Positions 9,791-21,945 of a stretch of DNA of 64,000 nt are shown here, in pieces. Below the pieces are notes generated by a model, which saw only the letters and a program-made list of their open reading frames with translations, searched no databases and was not told where the DNA came from. The DNA is taken from contig NC_091020.1 in assembly GCF_041296385.1 (NCBI RefSeq), positions 27,089,001-27,153,000 of the forward strand, in the 5' to 3' direction. A program made the position numbers and the translations under genes. The DNA is from Aphelocoma coerulescens. Taxonomy: Eukaryota > Chordata > Aves > Passeriformes > Corvidae. The number at the start of each line of letters is the position of its first letter. The first letter of the stretch is position 1.

Positions 9791-12700
9791 TAAAACCCAA
9801 CAATGTAACAAATGGAGGAAATGCTTTCAATTCTCTCACATTTGCAAAATACACACATGTATAGAAATACTTACGTGCAACGTATGCTTTAACATTTCAG
9901 TAAATTTAAAATATGAACATTATTATAAGTTGGGAATCACATCAGCTTTTATAAATATATAAATAATTGAACTTCCAAACTTTCTGCAGATTGTGGTCTG
10001 TAAATTTGATGCTTGATTTTCTTTTAATCTGTTTGCTTTTAAATCATGGTCTGTAACTTAATAGTGAAAACATTCAAGGTTCTTGTTACCTACATTTTTA
10101 TTTCTGATTGGAAATACAGACTTGGAGGTTTGCACTGAAACTGAAACACTAGTGGTCTATTCCTAAGTCCACTGGGTTGTTGCAGTGGTACATATGAATT
10201 ATTGTGCAACCACAGAGTAATTTACACTTACTCAAAATCAGTCTTAAACTACAGTCTCTAAAGATGACCCTATTTTTTCACAATTACCGAGACTTCATGT
10301 GGCTGTGTATTGCAAGTCAGATAGGTAGAGCTGTTGAAAATACTTCGTGATTGTATTTCTGATGTGGTGTGTGTTATGTATGAGGGCATCACATTCTTGC
10401 TAGTCATGCTTCCTAGCAAATTATAGGTAGGAAATCTTGAAATAGTTTCCTTTTGACCCTAACTTTATTGGAAAGGTTTGAGAGAGATGCCGTGTTCTGA
10501 CTGTTCTTTGTCGTGGTAATGTGACGCAGGATGGCAAACATCAAACATCTCCATCTAAGGTCCTGCAACTTGATCCTACAATTTTGTAACCGTGTGGCGT
10601 AATTTGGTGTGCGCCTGTTTACCTGATGATTAATAAATGCAATGAATTGGAAATGCAGGCAAATTGTACTTTGTTTTTCTGATAATAACTTGGTATTTTA
10701 TAGTCTAAATCATTCAGTGAATGATTGGAAGGGAGATGTTGGGGAATATCCAAAATTGCTCTTCCAAATTTATTTTAATATGCTAGAACAGGTATTACGA
10801 CTGGTAAAATACAATGGAAAGGAAAGCAGTGATTCTTCTGCAAAATGAAGTCATGGTTTCATTATTAAGAAAGAAAACTTTGATCTCATTTTCTAAGCAA
10901 TTTGTTTTTCTTGACTTTTTAAAAAATAATTGCCATCTTTTTGCTTTGCGAGCTGCAGTAAGCAAATGCGCAGTTGCAGAATGCTAATTCAGAGTCAAGT
11001 AGATCAGAATATTCTGCAGTGTGTAACGAAACCTCCCTGTTTCAAGTCTTTCATTATAATATAGTATAAAATATACATTTTTCATTATACCATTTAAACT
11101 TTGAAAGCTCTCTGGATTCCTTCTTTCTTCCTCCTCAGTAGTTTTGTTAGGAAGTTTTGCAGATGTTAGGTGAAGAGCAATGTAATTTAAAAAAATTTGC
11201 TTCCTACATGGGCAACTGATAAAGCTTCACCGTGAGTGAGCATTGAACAAGGATTAAAATTTAGTGAAACTGGAGATCTGAGATGTCTTTGGTAGCAGCT
11301 ACATTGGCTGAATTCATGCAACACAGGTAGCAGGTACTACATTCTTTAAATGCCCCTCTGCTTTAACGTTTATAATGTAATTTTAATATAAAAGTATTAC
11401 TAAACCTCTAGTTTGAAATTCCCTGCTGATAGTACCCAACTACAATAAGGTATAAATTGAAATGTGCTCTCTACATGTTATACTTTTTCCCCGAGTGACA
11501 ACGTCAATTGAGTTGATAGTAAAGGTCCAATGAAAAGATTTACAGAGCAGTTAAAGCATTCTATCTATGCAGGTTGTTGTGATGTTTGATGGGAAAATAC
11601 TTCTTATTTTCCAAAACTAAAAGCCTTACTGCAGTCAAAGCCCTCAAGCTGTAGAGCTGAGAATGAGAGATTGCTGGGAAAGGGAAACCTGAACTTACAT
11701 GCCTCAGAGGATGACTTAGAAAAACATACCCTTGTGTATGCAATAAAGCAGAAGACTGAAAAGAAGAACAGTTGTAATGGTGTTGGCCAGTGTTCATAAC
11801 TGGTTTTTGCTGCAGTTGTCTGGAAGGAGTGGAAATGCAGGGTAGGGTCTGTAGTGCCAGCAAGTGAAACATATTGGATATCTCTGAAAAGACCAATGTG
11901 AGCTTGTAACTGTTGGCTTGGGGCTTTTTCCCCCTCTTTTGGTAAGTCCGCTCTTATGAGAAAATTTTTGTGGTTTGAAGCTTTTGTTTATAATTTGCAA
12001 TTGCATTGCAAAGTGTAATTTTTAGATGACAGGTCAGTATGTGACAAATTTTAGTACCTGCTGTTAGATTGGCTGGAGTGGCTAAGCAGCATGAGAGAGT
12101 GGAGACTCCTATTAATATTTCCAGGTGTGTGACTCATTGCAGTCTGACAGATCAACTAGCTGGAAATAACTGAGAGAAAGGACTGAGTGGTGACTGTGGG
12201 TTAGCTATAGAGATGTTGCATGAAGAGTGTTTTCTGTGAGAGTTCTTGCTGAAAACATGCCACAAGTATACTCTGCGGTTACAGGAAACCTCATTGTACT
12301 GAAATCCAACTCTTTGTATGCTTTCGTTTCTAATGATTTGTCATGGGTAATATCTGTCTAGTGGAAATGGAGCAGTTTTTAACTCCCTGTGTTGATATAA
12401 GAATATATGTTTGGTTTACGAATTGAATAAAAGTCACCTTAAAACAATGGGGAGAAAACCAAAGTTAATATTTTTTTTTTCTAAGGGGTTGTAGTCTGGA
12501 GATTTTGAGCTCCCCTGGAAGGAAGATGGAATTTCCAACATCTGCGCCCAAGTTGTCATCAGTTTGTGCCAGTTCTGGGCACAGAAAGGAGTAAGCAGGC
12601 TGGTGCTGAGTGCTTTATTTCCTATAGCAGCAAGGGGAAAACTTGTTGGGAAAAATTACCTCCAGTTTATCTTCTATTTTTAAGCTCTAACCCATTATGT

Positions 12701-15700
12701 TAAATGTGTGGGGTTTTTATTTGCTTCCTTGTCTGTTTTTTTTGTGTAGTGTGGGATTTTCTTTTTCCTTTTTCTTTCTTTTTTTCCCCCCTCCCCAACT
12801 CAAAGTCTCTCAAGAGAGATAAAATATGAAATGTACTCCCATTATATACATTAGTCATGGCAAATAGTTTGGCATATATGGCAAAGGCTAAGCTCATACT
12901 TAACAAGGGGACATTAGGAGAAACACTGGTTTTACTGTTTCTCTTCTTAATGTTACTGATACAGGCTTTCCATACTTATTTGCCTTTTAAAGTACATCTC
13001 CAAAATCTTTGGCTCTTCTCTACCTAATAGGGCTCTGAAAACTCACGGAGTTTGTGTTGAAACAACTCTAACAGCCCTGACTGGAGATGAAAACAAAACA
13101 GAGAGGGCTGTAGTTGTCTTAGCTGAGCAGCTTTACCAAAACAAGGGACAGTAGCTGCAAAAGCAGCATGGTGTGGGACTCGCCAGGGAATGTGGGAACT
13201 GAACCCACACTGTCAAGCTCTTCCTTGTGTTTCCCATTTATTGTCTCTGTATATTATGAAACACAGTGAGGGAAAATGCAGTTTTCCTGGAATTGTCTGG
13301 CTTCTTGCTGTGTAATTATTGGGACTCTTCTTACACCTCACCTGAGATTAAAATCAGAACTTAAAGTACCAAATATGTGTGTGCATGGAGGGGACAGGGA
13401 CAAAAGGAAGGTGCTTCACTTTTAAGTTTAGTTGTTTTCCAAAAATAGCATCAGTGATTATAATTATCTCCAACTTATGTAACTAAAATTTTTTTTGTTT
13501 ATTTATTTTAAAATTTATATTCTTTTTTGATGGAAAACAATGACCCCCCCTTTATACCAGCTGTGACCCAAAGCTTAAAGATGACTTAATCATATAGATG
13601 TTCTCTGTTTTAAACAAAAATGACTGAAAGTGTGGAGTTTGGGACTTGAGTTTGTTCTGTTTGGTTGATTTTTTTTCTTTAATCTCTGATTTAAAACCCA
13701 ACAGCTCACTGGCAGAAAGGCATAATAAAAAGATTGAAGAGAGAGCACAGAGGTACAAAAGCAGAAATGGGTTAGAACAAAAGAATTTAGAAGGAATGCG
13801 TTGCATGCAAACATTTCCAAGTAACCTGACTTTTATTATCAGTTATGAATCAATTCTTAGTTGCCCAGAAATGTCAAATTTTAGTGGAGAGAGACATAAC
13901 AGCAGTGATGCCAACTTTAGCAAAAGTTAAATAATGTGTAATTTATAAGAAGCAATATAGTAAGTGACTTCTGGAGTACAACACATGGCGATGGAGTCCC
14001 CTTTAGTAAAACCCAGTTGCTTGGATGTTGTATTTTATTGGAAATTTAATATACTGTTCCCATCAATGGGAAGACTGGAAAATATGTTCTTTTAGTTTTC
14101 CTCTCAATTCACCACTTGTCCTTTCAGAGCTGTGTGCACCTAACAGTATGAGTTGTGTGTAAGCTGCTGAGCTATTGCTATGCTGTGGTGATGGTGCTAA
14201 AATCTTTCTCATCTCATTTGGAGCAAAAGAAAATGGAGATGGGAAAAACCTCAGTAACCAGTTCTGATCCTTTCTGGAGGCTATCAAAATGGGAGGAACT
14301 AGATCTTCAAAGATACATTTTTACTTCATAGAGACTGTAGAAATTTATTTAGGAGGGAAAAAGTGGGTTGTTTGCATGAAATAATAATTTTAATCACTTT
14401 AAAATACTCCTTCAAACAGAATCTGCTTTCTCAGAAGAGGAAATTGTCTTGATTTTTCTTTTATTTAAATGAATTAATTTCATATGATTTGCAGCTAGAC
14501 ACTTTATCAAACTGACTTTATTCCCCTGAATATACTCCTGCCTTTTTTCTTCCTCTTCATCCTTTGTAACATTTTATAGTTGATTTAAGGATGTAATCGC
14601 TCTGTTAGCCTCTGCCCCTCTCTATGTCCAGCTGCTTTCTCTTTGTCACACTAATGACCCGTCATAGTGGAGCTGTCACTTGACACAGAGGGTGAAACCA
14701 GAAAATGTCTCCCTTTGGGCCTTAGAAACGTTTAATATCTGTCCTATTCTGACAGCTCAAGCCTAGCCTGTTTTACAAATGCCTCTTGCCTATTTAGAAG
14801 AAATGCTCAATAAAAGCATTGCGTATTCTGTTGCAGGAAGGGGGCAAAGGCTTGTTTTCTTAAAGGATCAGTATGTACGAGCACACAAGCAGTTACTTTG
14901 TAGCAGGCTAACTGCATTTCTGGGTGTGTGTATGTAAACTTGTGAAATGGGAGTTTAACTGATATTGAATATGCAGATGGTGGTACGATTATCTTGTGCA
15001 TCTAAGGAACTACAAGGAGGATGCATTTGTTGTTAGTTTTCTTCATGTCTGTGTTGGAAGATGAGCTGAACAGGCAATGAGCAGGACCAGGATAGAGTTG
15101 TTCTTTGTGGCTGTTGCATGAATGATGCAGTTCAGATTCGTTCTTCCTCATCTCCGTTTAAAGATGTGTGGATGTCTCACCATCCTTTGCAGAATGCTCC
15201 AAAGATGCCATGAGCCCCGCCTGACTCTCAGGGTGACAGGAACCTGTAGCTATGCTGGTTGCGAGGTGTAGTCCATCTCCTGCTCAGTTTTAACTCTAAA
15301 GCCTGTGTTATGTGAAATCTTAGTGACTGCTTGGAGAGGGATTTCACTTCTGGATTACTTCTTCCAAAGAAAAGACAGGGACAAGATAAGAAAGGGTTTA
15401 ATTCCCTTTCCCTTGAGTAATGTCTTCTGCTGGCCAGGATGAACAGAGAATTTTGGGCAAGTTATGAGAGAGCTCCCTGACAGATTTCTGATCACCTGGT
15501 CCCTTCTCTGACACCAGCTTTTGAGATAACAAAAGCATCTAGTGTTATCTAATCTTGACTTTCCTCAGCTTGCCATGAAACTTGTGATTTTCTTTCGAGT
15601 AGGATGCAGAGTTTTAGAATTCAAGCAATGTCAAATATCTTGAATTTGATAGTGTCAAAAGCTACGGTTTTATGTATCATGGCTTTGCTTTTTTCCTGGA

Positions 15701-18578
15701 TGCACAGAGATGTGTGAGTTGATGGTGTCTGTGAGTTAGGGCCACTTCTTTGGAAATGTGCAGGAGATGCAGTGCATTTTTACTTATATTTTAATATTTG
15801 TCTTAAGAAACAGACTTTAAGTACCTCTTCAACAAGTGGCTTGATGGCTGACATTGCCTTTACTGAGATAACAAATACAGTCTGTTTCTGCAGGAAGAAA
15901 TCTTATTTCTGTCTCTGCTGATTAATATGTTTTCCCCCTAAGGGAAGATGTGCTAAGTAATTTTGTTAGGTTGGTGACGCATACAGCTCCTTACACTGAC
16001 CAACTTTTATTTTCTGTTTTTGGCCTCATTTTTTAAAAACTTATAAGATAAAATTGCAAAATACTTACTGAGAACAACGTGCCATATAATATTTTAATAA
16101 TGTCTTTCTCACCCTTCTTTCTGATCTTCTTGGAAATAGAGTGAGAGCAGATTAACTTCTGGTACAGAGAAGGTTGCTCCAGTCCCTGCAGAGCTGGGCA
16201 CAGCTATGGGTGTTTGCATGGTTTGGAGTTGGGATGCTATTCCAGAGATTGTCAGAGGTTTCCTCTGCTACTCCACATAAAATTCTGTCAGAGATTATGC
16301 ACAATTCAGACTGAGGATGGCATTTGGAGAAAAGATGACTGTCATCTCCTGAAACCACAGAGAGAAATATTAGCGAACTAGGCTGAGATTTTTTTTTTCA
16401 GCCCTAGGCTCCTCTTATCTTTCAAAGTCTTTCATTAACACGTCTTAACATTCACACCCTTGCTATCCATGTACTCTGCAACATCCACTTGTGTCCCTCT
16501 CATGGCACATTCTTGTAAGGTCACCTACAGTTTTCCCCCATCCTGGCAACTCACAACCAAACATTGGCCTCTTTTTTTTACTGCTTCATTCAAGGTCACT
16601 GTTCTGTTGTGCACCAACACCTTCTCATGGTACAGACAGGGCTGACCCTTTCTTTGGCGTCTTCTGTTGACTCTCTGAGATGAACCAAGAGGTCTGCCTC
16701 AGGTTACTTTGCCATGCATTACACTTAGGAAAGTGTCATTATTGCATCTAGAGGTGAACACGTTTTTAAGAGCTACAGAAGAGTAGTGGTTGACAGGGAT
16801 GGTGATATAGGCACCATCTCTGGGCAGCATGGGCAAACAGGTTCATAGGTAAAGTGTAAGAAAATAATCAAAGTTCTGTGGTGCTTGAATGCAAGTCAAC
16901 TCTTATTTTCTGCACTTGAATATAGCTTCTCTTTCCCAGTTTCTGGTGAATTAAAAAGTGCTAAATAAATACTCCAAATTTTACAATGAAATTTAAGTTA
17001 ATCACGTGTCATGTATCTTTGGTAGATCAGACTTCTAAAAGACGTGGGATCATTACTGTTTAATTGAGTCTTTGTAGGTTTTGTGCATTGCAGAGTACTA
17101 AAAAAGATTGAATTTCCTTCCAAATAAAAAAAAAGGAGTTAAATTGAAATTTGTAAGGGCTAGAAGTGACTTTGTCATTTTGTGTAGATGGTTAAAGTAT
17201 ATCTGTGCAGAGTAAAGCAACATGTCCTTCTATTGTAAATATGTAACATAATTTATAGCATAACATAAATAATGTTAGGTGGCCAAGAGTTTGCTTGTCA
17301 GTGGTAAATAGGACTTGAATTCCTCTTTGGATATAGGGTATATGCTATGATCTTGTAAAGCCTCATTCATACACATGAGGATTATTTATGTGTATAAGGC
17401 TTTAAAGGATCAGATCTTATCATCTAAATTTGCAAGGCTTCATGACCCTTTACTGCTTGTTTTTTGGGGTAATTGCTGACAGAAGAGACGTAATGTAGTA
17501 GAAGCCAAAGTAAACAATAGAAAGGTACCTTGTGTTCCAGCATTAAAACTTCCCTTTCAAAAAAGAGTATGGATCTGTGCAGGGAGGAGTATGGATCCAC
17601 GCTCCCTTGTGGTGCTTAATAGCATATTAGTGGTCTGACATGTTTTCAAACCAGTACTCTGGAGTGTTGAAGCCTCACCAGCTGCAGGGATTTGTAGAGT
17701 TGGAGGTGGAGAGGCATCTACAAAGAGCCCATCAGCTCCTCTGCACAACGCTGCCCTTACAGGGGGCCATCACTGCTGCCTTCCCATTTGTGCTGAGCAT
17801 TTGGGGGAAATAAGGCATGGCATGGTCTTATATCTATCATCTAAGCTGGCTACTTGCTTTGCTTTCTGTGTAAATTCTCAGGATTTTTTGTTTGTTATCT
17901 TTGCTGCCCTTTTAAATGGAATAACATGAAAATAACAGATACGATTTCCGAGACACTTCTATAAATTTTATAATGATCCCTTTTTATCCCCATCCATATG
18001 GCAAGAACAAAAAATATCAGCAAATAATATTATTTTCTGGATGGCTGGCAAAATTTATGGAGGGAATCTGCTCTTAAAATGCAAGAGAGCAGTTTGTAGT
18101 CTTTTCTGTACAACATACTGTCTCTTACTGTGTATTTTGGCAGCACTTGTAATCTCCTCCTGCTCTGTAAAAATATAAGACCCTTTTATACAAGGATACA
18201 AACACTCAGAAGGGAGCCTCTGCATGCATGTCTTATTGACCTTTTTAGTATGATAGGTTTTTTCCGTGCCCTTTTCTGAAGCATTAAAACCTACTGTTTT
18301 GCTTTGACATTTCTGTAATTTCAAACTGTATTATGTAGAAGTTGGTAGCAGTGTTCAAAGCCAAGGACTTGATTGGCAAGTTTTAGCTGTGAGTAAATTT
18401 TCACAGCTGATCCATAAATCCCCAACAGACCATTAGGAGCTTCAGAGCGGCTCTGGCAAACTCCCCTACAATAATTGTAGTTTTAAGTTTGTTATATTTA
18501 GTTTTCTCACCTCCTAACTGGATGCCAGAGGACCTCACTAGAAGTAAACCAACTCTGTATCTACTTTTTTCCTCCAAG

Positions 18579-18776
18579 CTAGCAGTTTGCACAAATAGCA
18601 CAGCGTGGGAGGAAGGCTTGCTGGTTGGCTCCTGGTGGACAAAGCAGAGACTGACCAAGAGTGTGACTTGTGATGAATGGACTCCAGATTTGGAACCAGA
18701 CATTTTAGTAATTCAAGGAGACTTGGAGTACATAACTTTTAGCCCTCCACCTCCAGCCCCTGTTCTTAAGAAATAA
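18579..18776 (+). other. Candidate 3' terminal exon (low confidence)
   Basis: A strong acceptor (CTACTTTTTTCCTCCAAG) is followed by a phase-0 frame of 65 codons ending in TAA. Its end is acidic and proline-rich (DEWTPDLEPDILVIQGDLEY, then SPPPPAPVLKK). An AATAAA hexamer lies 392 bases past the stop, at 19,168-19,173. It cannot join exon 1 in frame: with phase 2 the first new codon would be followed by a stop. It could belong to a noncoding transcript, an unseen isoform, or chance. No family is recognised. Confidence 0.15.
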
Positions 18777-21166
18777 CAAAACCACCAAGGGAGCAAGAAA
18801 AAAATGCATCTTCAAGCTTGAACATGACAGAGTTGTATATAACTGTGTGAGACAGAGAGGCAGCTCTTAATTTAAGTTCCCTGAGGTAACTGTACTTATT
18901 TATCTGTAGTGAAGCTGGCAGAGTGGCCTGCTTTTAGGAGTCAGCCCTACTCTTAAGAACAGAACTGCATGGGTGACAGCAGTGGGAGAAGCAGGCGTTG
19001 CTTTTTGGGTGCCAGAGTTTGGTGGTGGGGGTTTTGCTGGACCACCTGGAAGCCTGCCTTGGAGAACACATGCCCCTCACATGCAGGAAAGCCAGTGCTA
19101 CAGGGACTGCATTGCATCTTCTATAAGTCCTGGAGAATGCTTCTTATACAGTACTGCCAGACAGCCTAATAAAGCCAGAGGAGAGGTTCCTATCGTTCCC
19201 CTGCATTTAGATCCTGCTGGCTGGGCTCTGAAGCAAACTCAGACTTGACTGCTCGTTTGAGCAAGCAATGCATACTTTGTATGCTTCCTTCTGAAATCGG
19301 AACTGCTTTGTCAAAGATGTACTCGCCCCTTGGTGGAGCCTGGTGTATCACCCTGCTGAAGGGACAAGAGGGCTGTGTACAAGGAAGGGGTGTGTTGGCA
19401 TGGTAAACTCTTTCAAAGGGTATTCTTCCTTTTCTAGAAGATAGAAAAATAAATTGAATATCTCTGCCCTCTGCCACAGAAAACCAACCTGTCATACCTA
19501 GAACCCATGAATGATTTGTTTACACGGGAGGGTGAAAGAGAAGCTTTATATGAATGATTTAGGAAGGGAAATTAAGAAGAATTGGTCTTTGAATTTTTGA
19601 TTTTTTTTTTTTATCTAGAGCAAGAAAAGCAGACATTTCATTTATATTTAAAACTCCTTCAAACAAAAATGCCTTCATGTTACAATTTTAATTTAGGAGG
19701 ATCAGAATCTTTGTTGATTAAGGTCTTGTTAGGATAACGATAGAGTAAGCAACTATAAATAGTGATGCAGTGAGTGATGATCTCTTCCTACAAACTTTGT
19801 GTTGAACTTAAGCAGGAGAAAGTAAAAATATCAGCCGACAACCCTCTTACAAGGAGGCATGTCTAAAATAGAGGGATGTTCAGTAATACAAAAGGACTTC
19901 GTCATCTCTTCAGTCTTTAGTTTCAAGTGCTTTAACTTCATTTGATGCTAGAAGTTGAGTGGAGGTTGTCATTCCAATGGTGGAATAAGAGTGCTCTTGA
20001 TACCTGGGCCTGTTTTCGTATCTGACACTTAAACTAGAAATGCTAGGAGTGTTAAGAGTTAATGAGCTCATTTCATGTGTATAAAAGAAATGCAGAGCAT
20101 GCTTCTGCTGGGAGAAAAGACAGTGACCTTCATCTGAGTAGCATAATGGAAAAAAGTTTTCAAAACTATATGGAACTTCTAACATAAATTGGGATTGGGT
20201 TAGGTAGGATTGTGGGGAAAAACCCCAGTAATTAAAAATGCAAAACTGTGTTAAAACCAAAAAGTATCAGTTATATGGGTGTAAGCAAACGACACACATC
20301 TTCCTAGGCTCACCTGCCTAAGTGTTGTGCTCTGCTTTATTTCCTCAAGAGCTGAATGGATGGGAAGCAGGTCACTAAAAGGGATGGCATGGTTCTTCTG
20401 TGCTTTTGGACACAGAGTTTACTGACATAGTGTACTAAAGATCATAATGGCAGGGCATCCTCACCCAGGAAGTACGGACCAGCAGGATATTAATGCAAAC
20501 TTCGACTGAGTTGCATTTCACTTCCCTGGAAAATAAAGTTTGCAAATGCTTATTCACAGAAGTAGCTGGAGTGAATAAATGACCAGTATTAATGCATGTG
20601 GAATTTTACAGGTAGAGCCTCAGATGAATCCATAAATAAATGCTAAACATAAGAGGGGGGATGATGCTAAAGTCTTACTGCTGATTGTTGCTCTAAAATA
20701 CAAGCAAGGGAATGTAACTGTGGAAGAGAACGGGAGACATTAGCAGGCTTGTTTTCACTGCAGGATTTACTCGGACTCCTGCCTAGGTTTTAACCATTGT
20801 CATCTATCAAAAAAATGAGTTTTAGTTAAAAATGTGCTTTTGTGATACCGGAGGATTTGGGGGAGAATCTGACCTTCACTTGCATAGCTGACACTTTGGG
20901 AAGAGTATGACAGAAAAATAATCTGCAAGCTGGTTAGCCTTCATTTCCACCATTCCCTGAATGACAGAAAAGTTCTCAATGTGATGCTATTGAACAGGAA
21001 GAGTTTCAGTCCTGCCCTGCCGTGAAAATTTGCCAGCCTGTAACAACATTGGATGGGCAGGGACCTGCTGTGGGGAAGCTTTTGCTTGGATTAGGTTAAT
21101 CAGAGATATGTCAGGAAGGTGAAGCGTGTGAGGGAGCATACCCAGAGGAAGAATCTTTTCTTATGT

Positions 21167-21188
21167 GGAGAAGTCTATGTACTTCTCC
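21167..21188. repeat. Short perfect inverted repeat
   Basis: Arms GGAGAAGT and ACTTCTCC are separated by six bases and could form an 8-bp hairpin. No promoter or terminator role is implied in this genome. Confidence 0.5.
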
Positions 21189-21929
21189 CAGCTTCTTTGG
21201 GAGAGCCTAGGCATTATCTCAGCATTAAGTCGAACAACATTTCTTCCCTCCTGCACCCACCCACCTTTCTGGTTGGTGTTGACATTTTTTTTCCCAACTC
21301 TTAATTAAAATGAAAGTGAAGTTAAGGTGCAAACTCTGTCATTTGCTTTTCTCTCCTCATGATAGAAAACTACAGCTTTAGTAATTGCTGTAGGTGACTG
21401 ATGGGAAAACAAAGTGTCTATTCCTTTGTGGATGTTGTTTACCTGTGAAGTGGCCAGAGCAGCTGGGATGTTCTCTAACTTGTGTGTATGTCTTTGAAAG
21501 TGAAGTGATTTGAAGAAGCAAACCAGAACTTTTTCCTGTATGAAAGGGTGCCTAAGCTTATCTAGGGCCACAACAGGATATTAATAGAACATACTGCATT
21601 TCCTTCACATAAAAATACGAAGGGCACTTTGCAGAGAAAAAATCCTGCTGTCCCTTTCTGTCTTTGGGACCAGCTCATCACCCAGCTAAAATTAAAACAT
21701 GAAGTCAGGCAGTTCTTGCTCTCTATTTTTAAACTGCTTCAGCATATGAATGTGAGTGTGAAATCTTTCTTTAGGCCTCTCTTAACTTAATTACCTACTT
21801 ATTCAAAATATTCTCTTCTCAAATTGCTGAGCTATAATTATATTAATCTTTTCTGTAGACACACTTTAGCTAGTTGATGTTTGTTTACTTAGTTTTATGC
21901 TTAATTTTTAGTTCTGTTATTATTTACAG

Positions 21930-21945
21930 TGATGGAAACCTCATG
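21930..21945 (+). CDS. Candidate 16-base microexon
   Basis: Sixteen bases (TGATGGAAACCTCATG) lie between a classic acceptor, TTCTGTTATTATTTACAG, and a consensus donor, GTAAGTG. Exon 1 ends in phase 2 (AA). Joining gives AAT GAT GGA AAC CTC ATG, so the protein would run LLH-NDGNLM and leave in phase 0 with no stop. A possible branch site (TGCTTAAT) lies about 30 bases upstream. Very short exons of this kind are often tissue-regulated in vertebrates, notably in neurons and muscle. The match of acceptor, donor and phase is suggestive but could arise by chance at this scale. Confidence 0.35.

Larger units (their letters stand above)
8676..21929 (+). other. Putative first intron
   Basis: This intron follows from the donor at 8,676 and, if the microexon is real, ends at the acceptor at 21,927-21,929. 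After the CpG island the sequence is AT-rich with scattered chance frames below 120 codons. No interspersed repeat family is recognised. If the microexon is not used, the intron extends much further, possibly past the window. Confidence 0.45.
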
